A stretch of 64,000 nt of DNA from G963422745 sp965214285 (GTDB taxonomy: Bacteria; Actinomycetota; Acidimicrobiia; Acidimicrobiales; Aldehydirespiratoraceae): the NCBI GenBank assembly GCA_965214285.1, contig OZ243946.1, positions 2,046,001 to 2,110,000 on the forward strand, written 5' to 3'. How positions within the stretch are numbered: the stretch's first letter is position 1; each line of letters opens with the position of its first letter. The notes beneath the pieces were generated by a model. The model made no database searches and was not told the origin of the DNA. It saw only the letters and a program-made list of their open reading frames with translations. Below are positions 44,197 through 52,015 of this stretch, in pieces. The position numbers and the translations under genes were made by a program.

Positions 44197-45726
44197 TCAG
44201 TCGTAGCGGAGCTTCAGGTCGTCGGGGTCGTAGCCGAAGTGCTCCAGCAGTTCCCTTGAGCGATCCAAGACGGTGGCACCCGATAGGTTGACCTCGACGT
44301 ACCAGCCGCTTGTCCCGACTTGCTTGGCTGTGAACAGCTCCTCAGGGTTCCTGCTGGCGTGCGGTCGCTTTCTCCCTCGGAGTTCCGTGATTCGCTGGAA
44401 GTCGGACGGATGTCGGTCGTGAATGGCCTGGGCAACTCCCATGAGGATGTCCCTGAAAGAGGGGGTGTCGTGGTGCCGTCCCCAGAGTTCGAACCCGGTC
44501 GGCTTGGCGGAGGGTCGCTGCCTGCCCTTCCTGGGCTCGGTTGGCTTGGAACGACGCCGAGGGCGAGCTGTGCGCGGGGGCGGTGCGGCTGGCTCGGCAG
44601 GGGCGGAGGCTCCAGACTCGTACAGCACTTCGAGGTCGCCGGAGTCGTATCCGAACTGCTCAAGGAACTGCCTGGCGTGGCGCAGATGGTGGCTCGCATT
44701 CCAGTTGGCATTCACGTACCAGCCGCTGGTCCCGACCTTCTTCGGGCTCCTCAGCTCGCCCGGGTCCTGGTGGATGACCCTCTTCTCACTGACGCTCCCG
44801 ATCCGATGGAAGTCGGTGGGATGACGGCCGTGCAGGGCCTGCGCCACCCCGACGGGAATCTCGTAGTAGTAGCGCACTTCGTGTCGTTGACCCCAGAGGA
44901 CAAACGCCCGCGGCTTGGGCGAACGCCGCTTCACCGTGCGCTTCGTGGTCTCGCCTGCAGGGCTCGCTGCCCGAACGTCTCGCTCGGCCATCGCGGAGGG
45001 CTTGGCCTCGCCGGTGGGCATGAGTGACACCGGCCTGTCCTGGATCACATCGATGATCTGCTGTGAGGCCGGGCGCAGATTGAGCTTGTCGTAGGCGTGC
45101 TTGCTGACCAGCTCCACCAGCTCAGGCTCGGGATTGCCGCTTGGTTGCCCCAGCAAGGCCCGCCAGAGACCAGGCAGCTTCTCGTTCAGCAGATCGCTCT
45201 CACGCCGCGCCTTCAGAACCTGGTGTGCTCGCTTCTCGGCATCTCCGCTGACCAGAGCTCCTCGGCCCAGGAACGTATCCAGGTCGTCGGCGATGGCTTC
45301 CAGCGAGCCATCGCGCAGGTCCAGCTCCGTGAACCTGCGGTCTTCGGGCGGGCCCTTCTGGAGAGGCAGGTACAGCCACCAGTGCGCCCCGTTGGTCAGC
45401 ACGCAGATGGCGACGCCGTCATGGAAGGCGTAGTTCAGCACCTGGCTGACGTGATCGCGCAGGTCTTGCCCTGGGGCCTTGGCCTCGATCAGGGCGACGG
45501 GTCGCCGTGGATCAGGGGCCAGCGCAATGTCTACCCGACCGCCACTCGCTCTGGACTTGCGCTTCCGGCCCGAGGCGCCGACTGAGTATTCGAGGATGAC
45601 CTCGGCGCCCATGTCGTCCCAGCCCAGGTCCCTGAGGATGGGCATGATGATCTTGAATTTGGCGGCCTCTTCGTTGCCGGGCTCGGGCATCGACCGGACC
45701 CGCTCCAGCGTCTCCCGCAGCGTCAT
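44197..45726 (-). CDS. HsdR_N/PD-(D/E)xK nuclease-domain protein, paralogue 2 (two C-terminal modules)
   Basis: A 509-aa paralogue with the same intact nuclease core (RVDIALAPDPRRP, ALIEAKAPGQD). After a linker containing MAERDVRAASPAGE it has two copies of the C-terminal module: the first starts FVLWGQRHEVRYYYEIPVGV and ends LEQFGYDSGDLEVLYES, the second starts FELWGRHHDTPSFRDILMGV and ends LEHFGYDPDDLKLRYD. The modules share [FE]LWG..H, an I..GV..AIH..HP.DF.RI stretch, a VG.SGWYV segment and the ending. They are linked by a basic, Pro-rich hinge (RTARPRRRSKPTEPRKG). Function of the module is unknown; DNA or protein binding is a guess. Confidence 0.8.
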   Translation of the reverse strand: MTLRETLERVRSMPEPGNEEAAKFKIIMPILRDLGWDDMGAEVILEYSVGASGRKRKSRASGGRVDIALAPDPRRPVALIEAKAPGQDLRDHVSQVLNYAFHDGVAICVLTNGAHWWLYLPLQKGPPEDRRFTELDLRDGSLEAIADDLDTFLGRGALVSGDAEKRAHQVLKARRESDLLNEKLPGLWRALLGQPSGNPEPELVELVSKHAYDKLNLRPASQQIIDVIQDRPVSLMPTGEAKPSAMAERDVRAASPAGETTKRTVKRRSPKPRAFVLWGQRHEVRYYYEIPVGVAQALHGRHPTDFHRIGSVSEKRVIHQDPGELRSPKKVGTSGWYVNANWNASHHLRHARQFLEQFGYDSGDLEVLYESGASAPAEPAAPPPRTARPRRRSKPTEPRKGRQRPSAKPTGFELWGRHHDTPSFRDILMGVAQAIHDRHPSDFQRITELRGRKRPHASRNPEELFTAKQVGTSGWYVEVNLSGATVLDRSRELLEHFGYDPDDLKLRYD

Positions 45727-45734
45727 GGCCCTAC

Positions 45735-45765
45735 ATCCTGGCACACTCCGGCCCTCGGCGTCGAA
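45735..45765 (-). promoter_or_regulatory. Leaderless promoter of nuclease paralogue 2
   Basis: TTCGAC (45765-45760), 19 nt, CAGGAT (45740-45735), then eight nt to the ATG at 45726, on the minus strand. The element is conserved among the three paralogues, including the flanking GCGTCGAATG on the plus strand. Confidence 0.45.
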
Positions 45766-45940
45766 TGGAGAGCGATGGCCGGGCGCGCAGCGGTTTGGCG
45801 CCGCGGTTGAAGAGGGAGCGCGGCTGCCTCGCGGCGGGTCGCGGGATCGGCGCTGGCGAGTCAGGCCCTGATGGCCGCTGGCTGCACCGCGGCACCTGCC
45901 CGCGAGTCATCCGGGGGGATCGGTTGCCCGTGGATGCTGC

Positions 45941-47464
45941 TCAGTCGTAGAGCAGCTTCAGGTCGTCGGGGTCGTGGCCGAAGTGCTCCAAGAACAGCCT
46001 GGCCCGCTTGATTGCGTTTTGTCCGCTGAAATGGACGTCGATGTGCCAGCCGGTCGTCCCCACCTGCTTGGCTTGATGCAGTTCATCGGGGTTGCGGCTG
46101 GCGTAGGGCCATTTCCGGCCGCGGAGTTCGCCGATCCTCTGGAAGTCGTGCCGGTGGCGGTCGTGGATGGCCTCAGCCACTCCGACGGGGATGTCGTTGA
46201 AGCTGTGCACCGGGTAGTGCCGGCCCCAGAGCTCGAATCCCGTCGGCTTGCCCTGCTTTGGAGTCCAGGCTGGTTTGGAACGGCGCGGACGGCGAGTTGA
46301 GCGCTGGGGCGGTGCAGCTGGCTCCGGCGGGGTGGAGGCTCCCGAGTCGTACAGCACCTCCAGGTCATCGGGGTCGTAGCCGAAGTGCGCGAGGAACTGC
46401 TTGGCGCGCCTGATCGTGTCGGGACCGCCCATGTGGACATCGACGTGCCATCCGGTCGTCCCCACTTGCTTGGCCGTGTACAGCTCCACGGGCCTCTGGC
46501 TGGCGTAGGGCCACTTCTTGCCCCGGAGTTGGCCGATCCGGTGGAAGTCGCGCGGGTGTCGGTCGTGGATGGCCTCAGCCACTCCGGTAACGATCTCGCT
46601 GAAGTGCTCCACTGACCGTCGGTGACCCCAGAGCACGAACCCCGTCGGCTTCGTCGAAGGCTGCCGCTTCTTGCGCTTCTTGGGCGTGCCTGCCGGGCTA
46701 GCGGCCCGAACGTCTCGCTCGGCCATCGCGGAGGGCTTGGCCTCTGCGGTGGGCATGGGTGAGACAGGTCTGTCCTGGATCACGTCGACGATCTGCTGTG
46801 GAGCCGGGCGCAGGTTGAGCTTGTCGTATGCACGCTTGCTGACGAGCTCCACCAGTTCATCATCGGGCCTGGCGCTGCCCGCTTGGCCGAGCATTGCCCG
46901 CCAGAGGCCAGGCAGTTTCTCGTTCAGCAGATCGGTTTCGCGGCGCGCCTTCAAGACCTGGCTTGCTCGCTTCTCGGCGCTGGCGCTGATCAGAGCCTCT
47001 TGGCCCAGGAATGTCTGCAGGTCGTCCGCGATAGCTTCCAGGGAGCCCTCGAGCAGGTCCAACGCCGCGAACTTGCGATCCTCAGGCGGGCCTTTCTGGA
47101 GAGGCAGGTACAGCCACCAGTGCGCGCCATTGGTGAGCACGCAGATGCTGACACCATCGTGGAAGGCGTAATTCAGCACCTGGCTGACGTGATCGCTCAG
47201 GTCTTGCCCAGGCGCCTTCGCCTCGATCAGGGCGACGGGCCGCCTCGGATCAGGAGCCAGCGCAATGTCCACGCGGCCACCGCCTCCGCTGGACTTGCGT
47301 CTCCGGCCCGTGCTGCCGACTGAGTATTCGAGGATGACCTCGTCGCTCGTGTCGTCCCAGCCCAGATCCCTGAGGATCGGCATGATGATCTTGAACTTGG
47401 CGGCCTCTTCGTTGCCGGGCAGGGTCATCGACCGGACCCGCTCCAGCGTCTCCCGCAGAGTCAT
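45941..47464 (-). CDS. HsdR_N/PD-(D/E)xK nuclease-domain protein, paralogue 3 (two C-terminal modules)
   Basis: A 507-aa paralogue, the first of the three in transcription order. The nuclease core is intact (RVDIALAPDPRRP, ALIEAKAPGQD) with minor changes nearby (DDTSDEVILEYSVGSTGRRRKS). Modules: FVLWGHRRSVEHFSEIVTGV to LAHFGYDPDDLEVLYD, and FELWGRHYPVHSFNDIPVGV to LEHFGHDPDDLKLLYD. The linker shares MAERDVRAASPAG with paralogue 2, so paralogues 2 and 3 are closest overall, while 1 and 2 share an identical core block. Start ATG 47464 from the conserved -10. Confidence 0.8.
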   Translation of the reverse strand: MTLRETLERVRSMTLPGNEEAAKFKIIMPILRDLGWDDTSDEVILEYSVGSTGRRRKSSGGGGRVDIALAPDPRRPVALIEAKAPGQDLSDHVSQVLNYAFHDGVSICVLTNGAHWWLYLPLQKGPPEDRKFAALDLLEGSLEAIADDLQTFLGQEALISASAEKRASQVLKARRETDLLNEKLPGLWRAMLGQAGSARPDDELVELVSKRAYDKLNLRPAPQQIVDVIQDRPVSPMPTAEAKPSAMAERDVRAASPAGTPKKRKKRQPSTKPTGFVLWGHRRSVEHFSEIVTGVAEAIHDRHPRDFHRIGQLRGKKWPYASQRPVELYTAKQVGTTGWHVDVHMGGPDTIRRAKQFLAHFGYDPDDLEVLYDSGASTPPEPAAPPQRSTRRPRRSKPAWTPKQGKPTGFELWGRHYPVHSFNDIPVGVAEAIHDRHRHDFQRIGELRGRKWPYASRNPDELHQAKQVGTTGWHIDVHFSGQNAIKRARLFLEHFGHDPDDLKLLYD

Positions 47465-47472
47465 GGCCCGAC

Positions 47473-47503
47473 ATCCTGGCACAAGCGGGCCATGCGCGTC
47501 GAA
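47473..47503 (-). promoter_or_regulatory. Leaderless promoter of nuclease paralogue 3
   Basis: TTCGAC (47503-47498), 19 nt, CAGGAT (47478-47473), then eight nt to the ATG at 47464, on the minus strand, as in the other two copies. Confidence 0.45.
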
Positions 47504-47625
47504 TGCGAGCGGCCAACGTCGGTGGCCAGTCCCGGTGCAGGCCGCGGAATCAGCCGCGCGCAGGCAGGCTCAGCCTTCGCGCAGCAGCTCAGCTTGAGCT
47601 GGCGGGTCCCGGCCTGGCGAGCGGC

Positions 47626-47714
47626 CTCAGCCGTGGGGGAGCAGTAGGGTCTCGGTCGGCGGGTATCAGCCGGAGGGGATCGGCCGGTGGGTTGGCTCAG
47701 CCGTGGGGGAGCAG
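47626..47714. repeat. 19-nt direct repeat duplicating the 3' end of the alcohol dehydrogenase gene
   Basis: CTCAGCCGTGGGGGAGCAG occurs at 47696-47714, where it encodes the end and stop of the dehydrogenase (LLPHG-stop on the minus strand), and again at 47626-47644, 70 nt downstream. It may be a scar of a local rearrangement at the edge of the nuclease locus. Confidence 0.6.
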
Positions 47715-48779
47715 CACGGTTCGGGCCTCGGCGCCGGTCTTCATGGCGTCGAAGGCGCCCTGCAGGCCGTTGAGGCCGGCCGTGTTGGAGATCATCTCGT
47801 CGAGCTTCAGGCGGCCCTTCATGTAGAGGTCAGCCAGCATCCTGAAGTCCTTGCGAGGCCTGGCCCCGCCGGCGCGGATGCCCATCAGGTTCTTGTTCTG
47901 ATGAAGCGTCTGGAAGCCGTAGGTGACAGTGGCGGTCAGGTCAGGCACGCCCACGGCGCAGACGTTGCCGCCGGGACGGGCCATCGAGATGGCGTCGCTG
48001 AGCAGCGCAGTGCTGCCCACCACCTCGAAGGCGTGATGCACGCCGCCGCCGCTCAGCTCCTTCACCGCCGCCACGGCGTCGAGATCGTCATCGGCCACCA
48101 GGAAATCGGTCGCCCCGAAGTCCAGAGCCGTCGCCTCCTTGGCGGCCACCCGGTCGATCACGATGATCTGGCTCGCGCCCACGAGGCGGGCCGCCTGGAT
48201 CACGTTGAGTCCCACCCCGCCTGCGCCGATCACTGCCACCGTGTCGCCGAGCTGCACCTTGGCCCGGTTGAACACCGCCCCCGCGCCTGTCACCACGCCG
48301 CAGCCGATCAGCGCTGCCGAGCTGAGCGGCATCTCCTTGGGGATCGGGATGCACTGGTTCTCGCCCACCACCGTCTCCTGCACGAAGGCGCCGATGTTGG
48401 CGAAGTTGTAGATCGGCCGGCCGCCCTCGGCGAAGGGCTGGCTGAGCGAGCCGAACACGCCGCAGTTCCCGGGGTCGCCGCCCTCGCAGTCGGCGCAGTG
48501 GCCGCAGTTGGCGAACGTCGACAGGATCACGTGGTCGCCGAGCTCGCAGTAGGTGACCGCCGAGCCGACCTGGGTGACCACGCCCGCCGCCTCGTGGCCG
48601 GGCACCAGCGGGGTCGGCATGTAGTACTTGCCGAGGATGCAGCTCAGGTCGCTGCCGCACACCCCGGCGGCGCGCACCTCCACCCGCACCTGGCGGGGCT
48701 GGAGGTCGCCGACGATCTCCAGGTCGTCGCTGAGGCGGACGCTGTCCTCGGTGGTTCCTTCACAGATCAGGCCTTGCAT
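47697..48779 (-). CDS. Zinc-dependent alcohol dehydrogenase
   Basis: Medium-chain dehydrogenase/reductase of 360 aa. The catalytic zinc site uses the Cys in GVCGSDL and the His-Glu in VPGHEAAG; the structural zinc site is CGHCADCEGGDPGNC; the NAD fold is VIGAGGVGLNVIQAARLVGASQIIVIDR. This is close to class III/NDMA-type actinobacterial enzymes, but formaldehyde versus alcohol specificity cannot be read. ATG 48779 gives a start at MQGLICEG. AAGAAT (48787-48792) seven nt upstream is a possible leaderless -10. Divergent from the FMN oxidase. Confidence 0.93.
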   Translation of the reverse strand: MQGLICEGTTEDSVRLSDDLEIVGDLQPRQVRVEVRAAGVCGSDLSCILGKYYMPTPLVPGHEAAGVVTQVGSAVTYCELGDHVILSTFANCGHCADCEGGDPGNCGVFGSLSQPFAEGGRPIYNFANIGAFVQETVVGENQCIPIPKEMPLSSAALIGCGVVTGAGAVFNRAKVQLGDTVAVIGAGGVGLNVIQAARLVGASQIIVIDRVAAKEATALDFGATDFLVADDDLDAVAAVKELSGGGVHHAFEVVGSTALLSDAISMARPGGNVCAVGVPDLTATVTYGFQTLHQNKNLMGIRAGGARPRKDFRMLADLYMKGRLKLDEMISNTAGLNGLQGAFDAMKTGAEARTVLLPHG

Positions 48780-48810
48780 GCCTCGCATTCTTGCCGACGC
48801 CCCCCGGCCG

Positions 48811-48958
48811 GCCAAACGCCGCCCAGAGGCCAGTCGCTGTCGGCGTCAAACGCCTACGGGGACGATGCACGCCGCCGGGGCCAACGCCGCCCAGAGGCCA
48901 CTCGCTGCCGGCGCCGAACGCCTACGGGGACGACACCCGCAGCCGGGCCAACGCCGCC
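48811..48958. repeat. Tandem repeat, 2.2 copies of a 67-69-bp unit
   Basis: Copy 1 (48811-48879) and copy 2 (48880-48946) both run from gccaa(a)cgccgcccagaggcca through aacgcctacggggacga to the next gcc; a third partial copy covers 48947-48958. They lie between the divergent dehydrogenase and FMN oxidase genes and could be transcriptional or simply slippage products. One plus-strand frame is open across them, but coding is unlikely. Confidence 0.75.
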
Positions 48959-48994
48959 TGCGCCGCGCCGCCCGGCGTGTGGCATCCTGCGGGC

Positions 48995-50188
48995 GTGCGC
49001 GAGCTCATGGACCGCTATCCCGGCATCGACGACCTCGAGCGCCGAGCCGCTGAGCGCCTGCCCCGCTTCGCCTGGGAGTACCTGGCCTCTGGCACCGGCG
49101 ACGAAACCGCCCTGGGGCGCAACCGCGACGCCCTGGCTCAGATACGGCTGCGCCCCCGGCTGCTGAAGGGCCGCCTGGAGGTCGACACCGCCACCACGTT
49201 GTTCGGCGTCGACTACAGCACGCCCATCGGCATCGCACCCATCGGCCTGACCGGTCTGATCTGGCCCGGCACCGACGAGGCACTGGCGCGCTGCGCGGCT
49301 CGCAACCGCATCCCGCACGCCCTCAGCACCGTCGCCACCACCGCCCCCGAGCGGATCGGCCCGCTCACCGACGGCATGGGCTGGTTCCAGCTCTACCCGC
49401 CCCGTGACCTCGCCATGCGAGACGACCTGCTCAAGCGGGTCGCCGCGGCGGGCTTCACCACGCTGGTGGTCACCGTCGACATCCCCTACCCGAGCCGGCG
49501 CGAGCGCCAGCGCAAGGCGATGATCAGCGTGCAGTCGAGGATCGGCCCGAAGCTGATCGCCCAGGCGATCGCCCACCCGGCGTGGACCAGGGCGCTGGCC
49601 CGCCACGGGCTGCCTCGCTTCCGCACGGTGGAGCCCTATGTCGACACTCGCCGCAGCCTGGCGGGCGTGGCCGGGTTCGTGGGCGCCACGCTCGGGGGCA
49701 CCCTGGACTGGGACTACATGAGCGAGGTGCGCGAGCGCTGGGACGGCCCGCTGGTGGTCAAGGGGATCCTCGATCCCGCCGACGCGGCGCGCTGCGTGGA
49801 GATCGGCGCGCAGGCGGTCTGGGTGTCCAACCACGGCGGGCGACAGCTCGAAGCGGCCGAGTCGCCGGTGGATGTGTTCGCCGAGGTCGCCGCGGCGGTC
49901 AGGGGTGCCGAGGCTGCCGCAGTCGCCGCGAACGCGGGTAGCACGCCGCCCGAGCCGGTCAGGCTGCTGTTCGACAGCGGGGCGCGCAGCGGCGCCGACG
50001 TGGCCAGGGCGTTGGCGCTGGGAGCGGACTTCGTGTTCTGCGGACGGGCCTTCATGTTCGGCCTCGCAGCGCTGGGCACCAGCGGCGCAGAGCACGCCTT
50101 TCAGATCCTCGCCGACGGCCTGCACAACGTGATGCACCAGACCGGCTGTGAGCGCATCGACCAGCTAGCAGACCGCCTGCAGCGGTGA
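48995..50188 (+). CDS. FMN-dependent alpha-hydroxy acid oxidase/dehydrogenase
   Basis: A 397-aa TIM-barrel flavoenzyme of the lactate/glycolate/mandelate group. Features: DDLERRAAERLPRFAWEYLASGTGDE at the N-terminus, FGVDYSTPIGIAPIGLTGLIWPGTD, the FMN-binding VVTVDIPYPSRRERQRK, VVKGILDPADAARC, the catalytic His/Arg in SNHGGRQLEAAESP, and the FMN phosphate site LFDSGARSGADVARALALGADFVFCGR. The GTG at 48995 or the ATG at 49007 is the start; upstream open sequence is the tandem repeat. Substrate unknown; a quinone or oxygen may be the acceptor. Confidence 0.92.
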   Translation: MRELMDRYPGIDDLERRAAERLPRFAWEYLASGTGDETALGRNRDALAQIRLRPRLLKGRLEVDTATTLFGVDYSTPIGIAPIGLTGLIWPGTDEALARCAARNRIPHALSTVATTAPERIGPLTDGMGWFQLYPPRDLAMRDDLLKRVAAAGFTTLVVTVDIPYPSRRERQRKAMISVQSRIGPKLIAQAIAHPAWTRALARHGLPRFRTVEPYVDTRRSLAGVAGFVGATLGGTLDWDYMSEVRERWDGPLVVKGILDPADAARCVEIGAQAVWVSNHGGRQLEAAESPVDVFAEVAAAVRGAEAAAVAANAGSTPPEPVRLLFDSGARSGADVARALALGADFVFCGRAFMFGLAALGTSGAEHAFQILADGLHNVMHQTGCERIDQLADRLQR

Positions 50189-50229
50189 GCCCAGCGCCGT
50201 GCACCCGCCGTCTCGAAGGCGCGCTGGGC
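50189..50229 (+). terminator. Candidate terminator after the FMN oxidase gene
   Basis: GCCCAGCGC directly after the stop codon (50189-50197) pairs with GCGCTGGGC (50221-50229), a perfect 9-bp stem followed by TTGT. The loop is long (23 nt) and the T-tract weak. Confidence 0.35.
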
Positions 50230-50326
50230 TTGTCGGGCGCCGGGCGGTCGTCATCGGTGCCGCGGCCGAGCCGTCGCCGTCTCGGGGGTCGTTGCCGAAG
50301 CGCAGGGCCGGCGGCACAATGAGCGC

Positions 50327-51934
50327 GTGACCCGCCTCGGATTCCTGCTCGACAGCGAATCCTGCATCGGCTGTCACGCCTGCACGGTCGCCTGCAAGAG
50401 CGAGCACGACGTGCCCCTCGGCGTCAACCGCACCTGGGTGAAGTACATCGAGACCGGCGCGTTCCCCGACGCGCAGCGCCACTTCTCGGTGATGCGCTGC
50501 AACCACTGCGACAACGCCCCGTGCATCACGATCTGCCCGACCAACGCCTTGTTCCGGGCGCCCAACGGGGTGGTCGACTTCGACGACGGCAACTGCATCG
50601 GCTGCAAGGCCTGCATGAACGCCTGCCCCTATGACGCCATCTACATCAACCCGGCCACCAGCACCGCTGCCAAGTGCAACTTCTGCAACCACCGCGTCGA
50701 GGTGGGCCTGGAGCCGAGCTGCGTGGTGGTCTGCCCCACCCACGCCATCGTGGTGGCCGACCTCGACGACCCCGCCGACCCGGCGACCGCCGCCATCAGC
50801 GCCCAGGGCCTGCCGGTGCGCGCCCCCGAGCAGAACACCCTGCCCAAGGTCCACTACCGCGGCGCGGCGCCGGAGTCGCTGGATCCGCTGCGCACCGCCA
50901 TCGCCGCCGACGGCATGATCTGGGCCGACACCACGCCGCACCATCCCACCATGCCGCCCGCCGCAGTGGCCGCTGCGTCGCCCGCCGCCGTGAGCGCCGA
51001 GCCTGGGACGGGTGACGCGGGGTCGTCCGACCACGCCGGACTGAGCGCCCGCACCGCCTACACCACCGCCCACCCGATGACCTGGAAGGCCAAGGTGTCG
51101 GGCTATCTGGTCACCAAGGCCGTGGCCGCGGGGATGATGCTGACGGCGGGCCTGCTGGTGCTGCTGGGCCACGCCGACTCCGCGGCCGTGGGCGTGATGG
51201 CGCCGATGGCTGCCGGCGCCTTCCTGGCGCTCACCGGGGTGCTGCTGGTGGCCGACCTGCGCCGCCCGGACCGTTTTCACTACCTGCTCACCCGATCCAA
51301 CCGCCGCTCGTGGCTGGTCAAGGGCGCATACGTGCTCGGTGCCTTCGCCGGGGCTTGCGGCATCTGGTGGGTCGGCGGGCTCAACGACGCGACCTGGCTC
51401 GTGCAGGCGCTGACCGCGCCCACGGCGCTGCTGGCCGCAGCCACAGCCGGCTACACGGCGCTGCTGTTCGCACAGTGCGAGGGCCGCGACCTGTGGCAGA
51501 CCCCGCTGCTCGGCCCGACGCTCTTGGCCCAGGCGCTCGCTGCGGGCGCTGCCGGCTTCGCGATCGCCGATCTGTTCATGGCCGTGCCCGAGCCGACCGT
51601 GGTCCGCTGGCTGCTGCTCGCCGCGTTGGCGGCCTGCGGCGTGCTGGTCTGGCTGGAGGTGAAGCCGAAGCGCGGCGGCCACGGCGATGCCCGAGTCACC
51701 GCGCACGTCGCCGCGGCGGTCAAGGAGATGACCCGCGGCACCGCCCGCCCGCTCTTCCTCGCAGGGGTCGTCGGAGGCCTGGCGATCCCGGCGGCGCTGA
51801 CCGCTCTGGCGCTCGCCGTCGGCGGCGACGCGGCCACGGCGCTCACAGCCGTCGCAGGGGCAGCCGCCCTGGCGGGGCTGTGGTGCTACGAGGACGCCTT
51901 CGTGCGGGCAGGCCAGTCGGTGCCGCTGTCGTGA
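50327..51934 (+). CDS. Fused four-cluster ferredoxin and membrane anchor subunit (DmsB-DmsC-like)
   Basis: A 535-aa electron-transfer and anchor protein for the molybdopterin enzyme in the next gene. Residues 1-190 are a DmsB-type ferredoxin with four complete Cys sets: CIGCHACTVACK, CNHCDNAPCITICP, CIGCKACMNACP and CNFCNHRVEVGLEPSCVVVCP. After an Ala/Thr-rich linker, residues about 240-535 form about eight transmembrane segments like DmsC/NrfD (AGMMLTAGLLVLLGHADSAA, LLVADLRRPDRFHYLL). In most organisms these are separate proteins. CACAAT (50315-50320) six nt before the GTG suggests a leaderless start. No twin-arginine signal. Confidence 0.87.
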   Translation: MTRLGFLLDSESCIGCHACTVACKSEHDVPLGVNRTWVKYIETGAFPDAQRHFSVMRCNHCDNAPCITICPTNALFRAPNGVVDFDDGNCIGCKACMNACPYDAIYINPATSTAAKCNFCNHRVEVGLEPSCVVVCPTHAIVVADLDDPADPATAAISAQGLPVRAPEQNTLPKVHYRGAAPESLDPLRTAIAADGMIWADTTPHHPTMPPAAVAAASPAAVSAEPGTGDAGSSDHAGLSARTAYTTAHPMTWKAKVSGYLVTKAVAAGMMLTAGLLVLLGHADSAAVGVMAPMAAGAFLALTGVLLVADLRRPDRFHYLLTRSNRRSWLVKGAYVLGAFAGACGIWWVGGLNDATWLVQALTAPTALLAAATAGYTALLFAQCEGRDLWQTPLLGPTLLAQALAAGAAGFAIADLFMAVPEPTVVRWLLLAALAACGVLVWLEVKPKRGGHGDARVTAHVAAAVKEMTRGTARPLFLAGVVGGLAIPAALTALALAVGGDAATALTAVAGAAALAGLWCYEDAFVRAGQSVPLS

Positions 51935-52015
51935 GCGCTCCCGCAGCCGCAAGGCTCCGTCGAAAGACCCTGTCGTGAACAGGCCCGCCCCCTGCCCGTC
52001 CTCCAAGGCCGCGCG

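Noticed and set aside
42928..47482. CRISPR or phage repeat array
   Set aside because: The repeated DNA is the coding sequence of three paralogous genes, not short spaced repeats.
48791..48994. Longer N-terminus for the FMN oxidase through the tandem repeat
   Set aside because: The frame is open but encodes Pro/Arg/Ala repeats, and the conserved family sequence begins only after the GTG at 48995.
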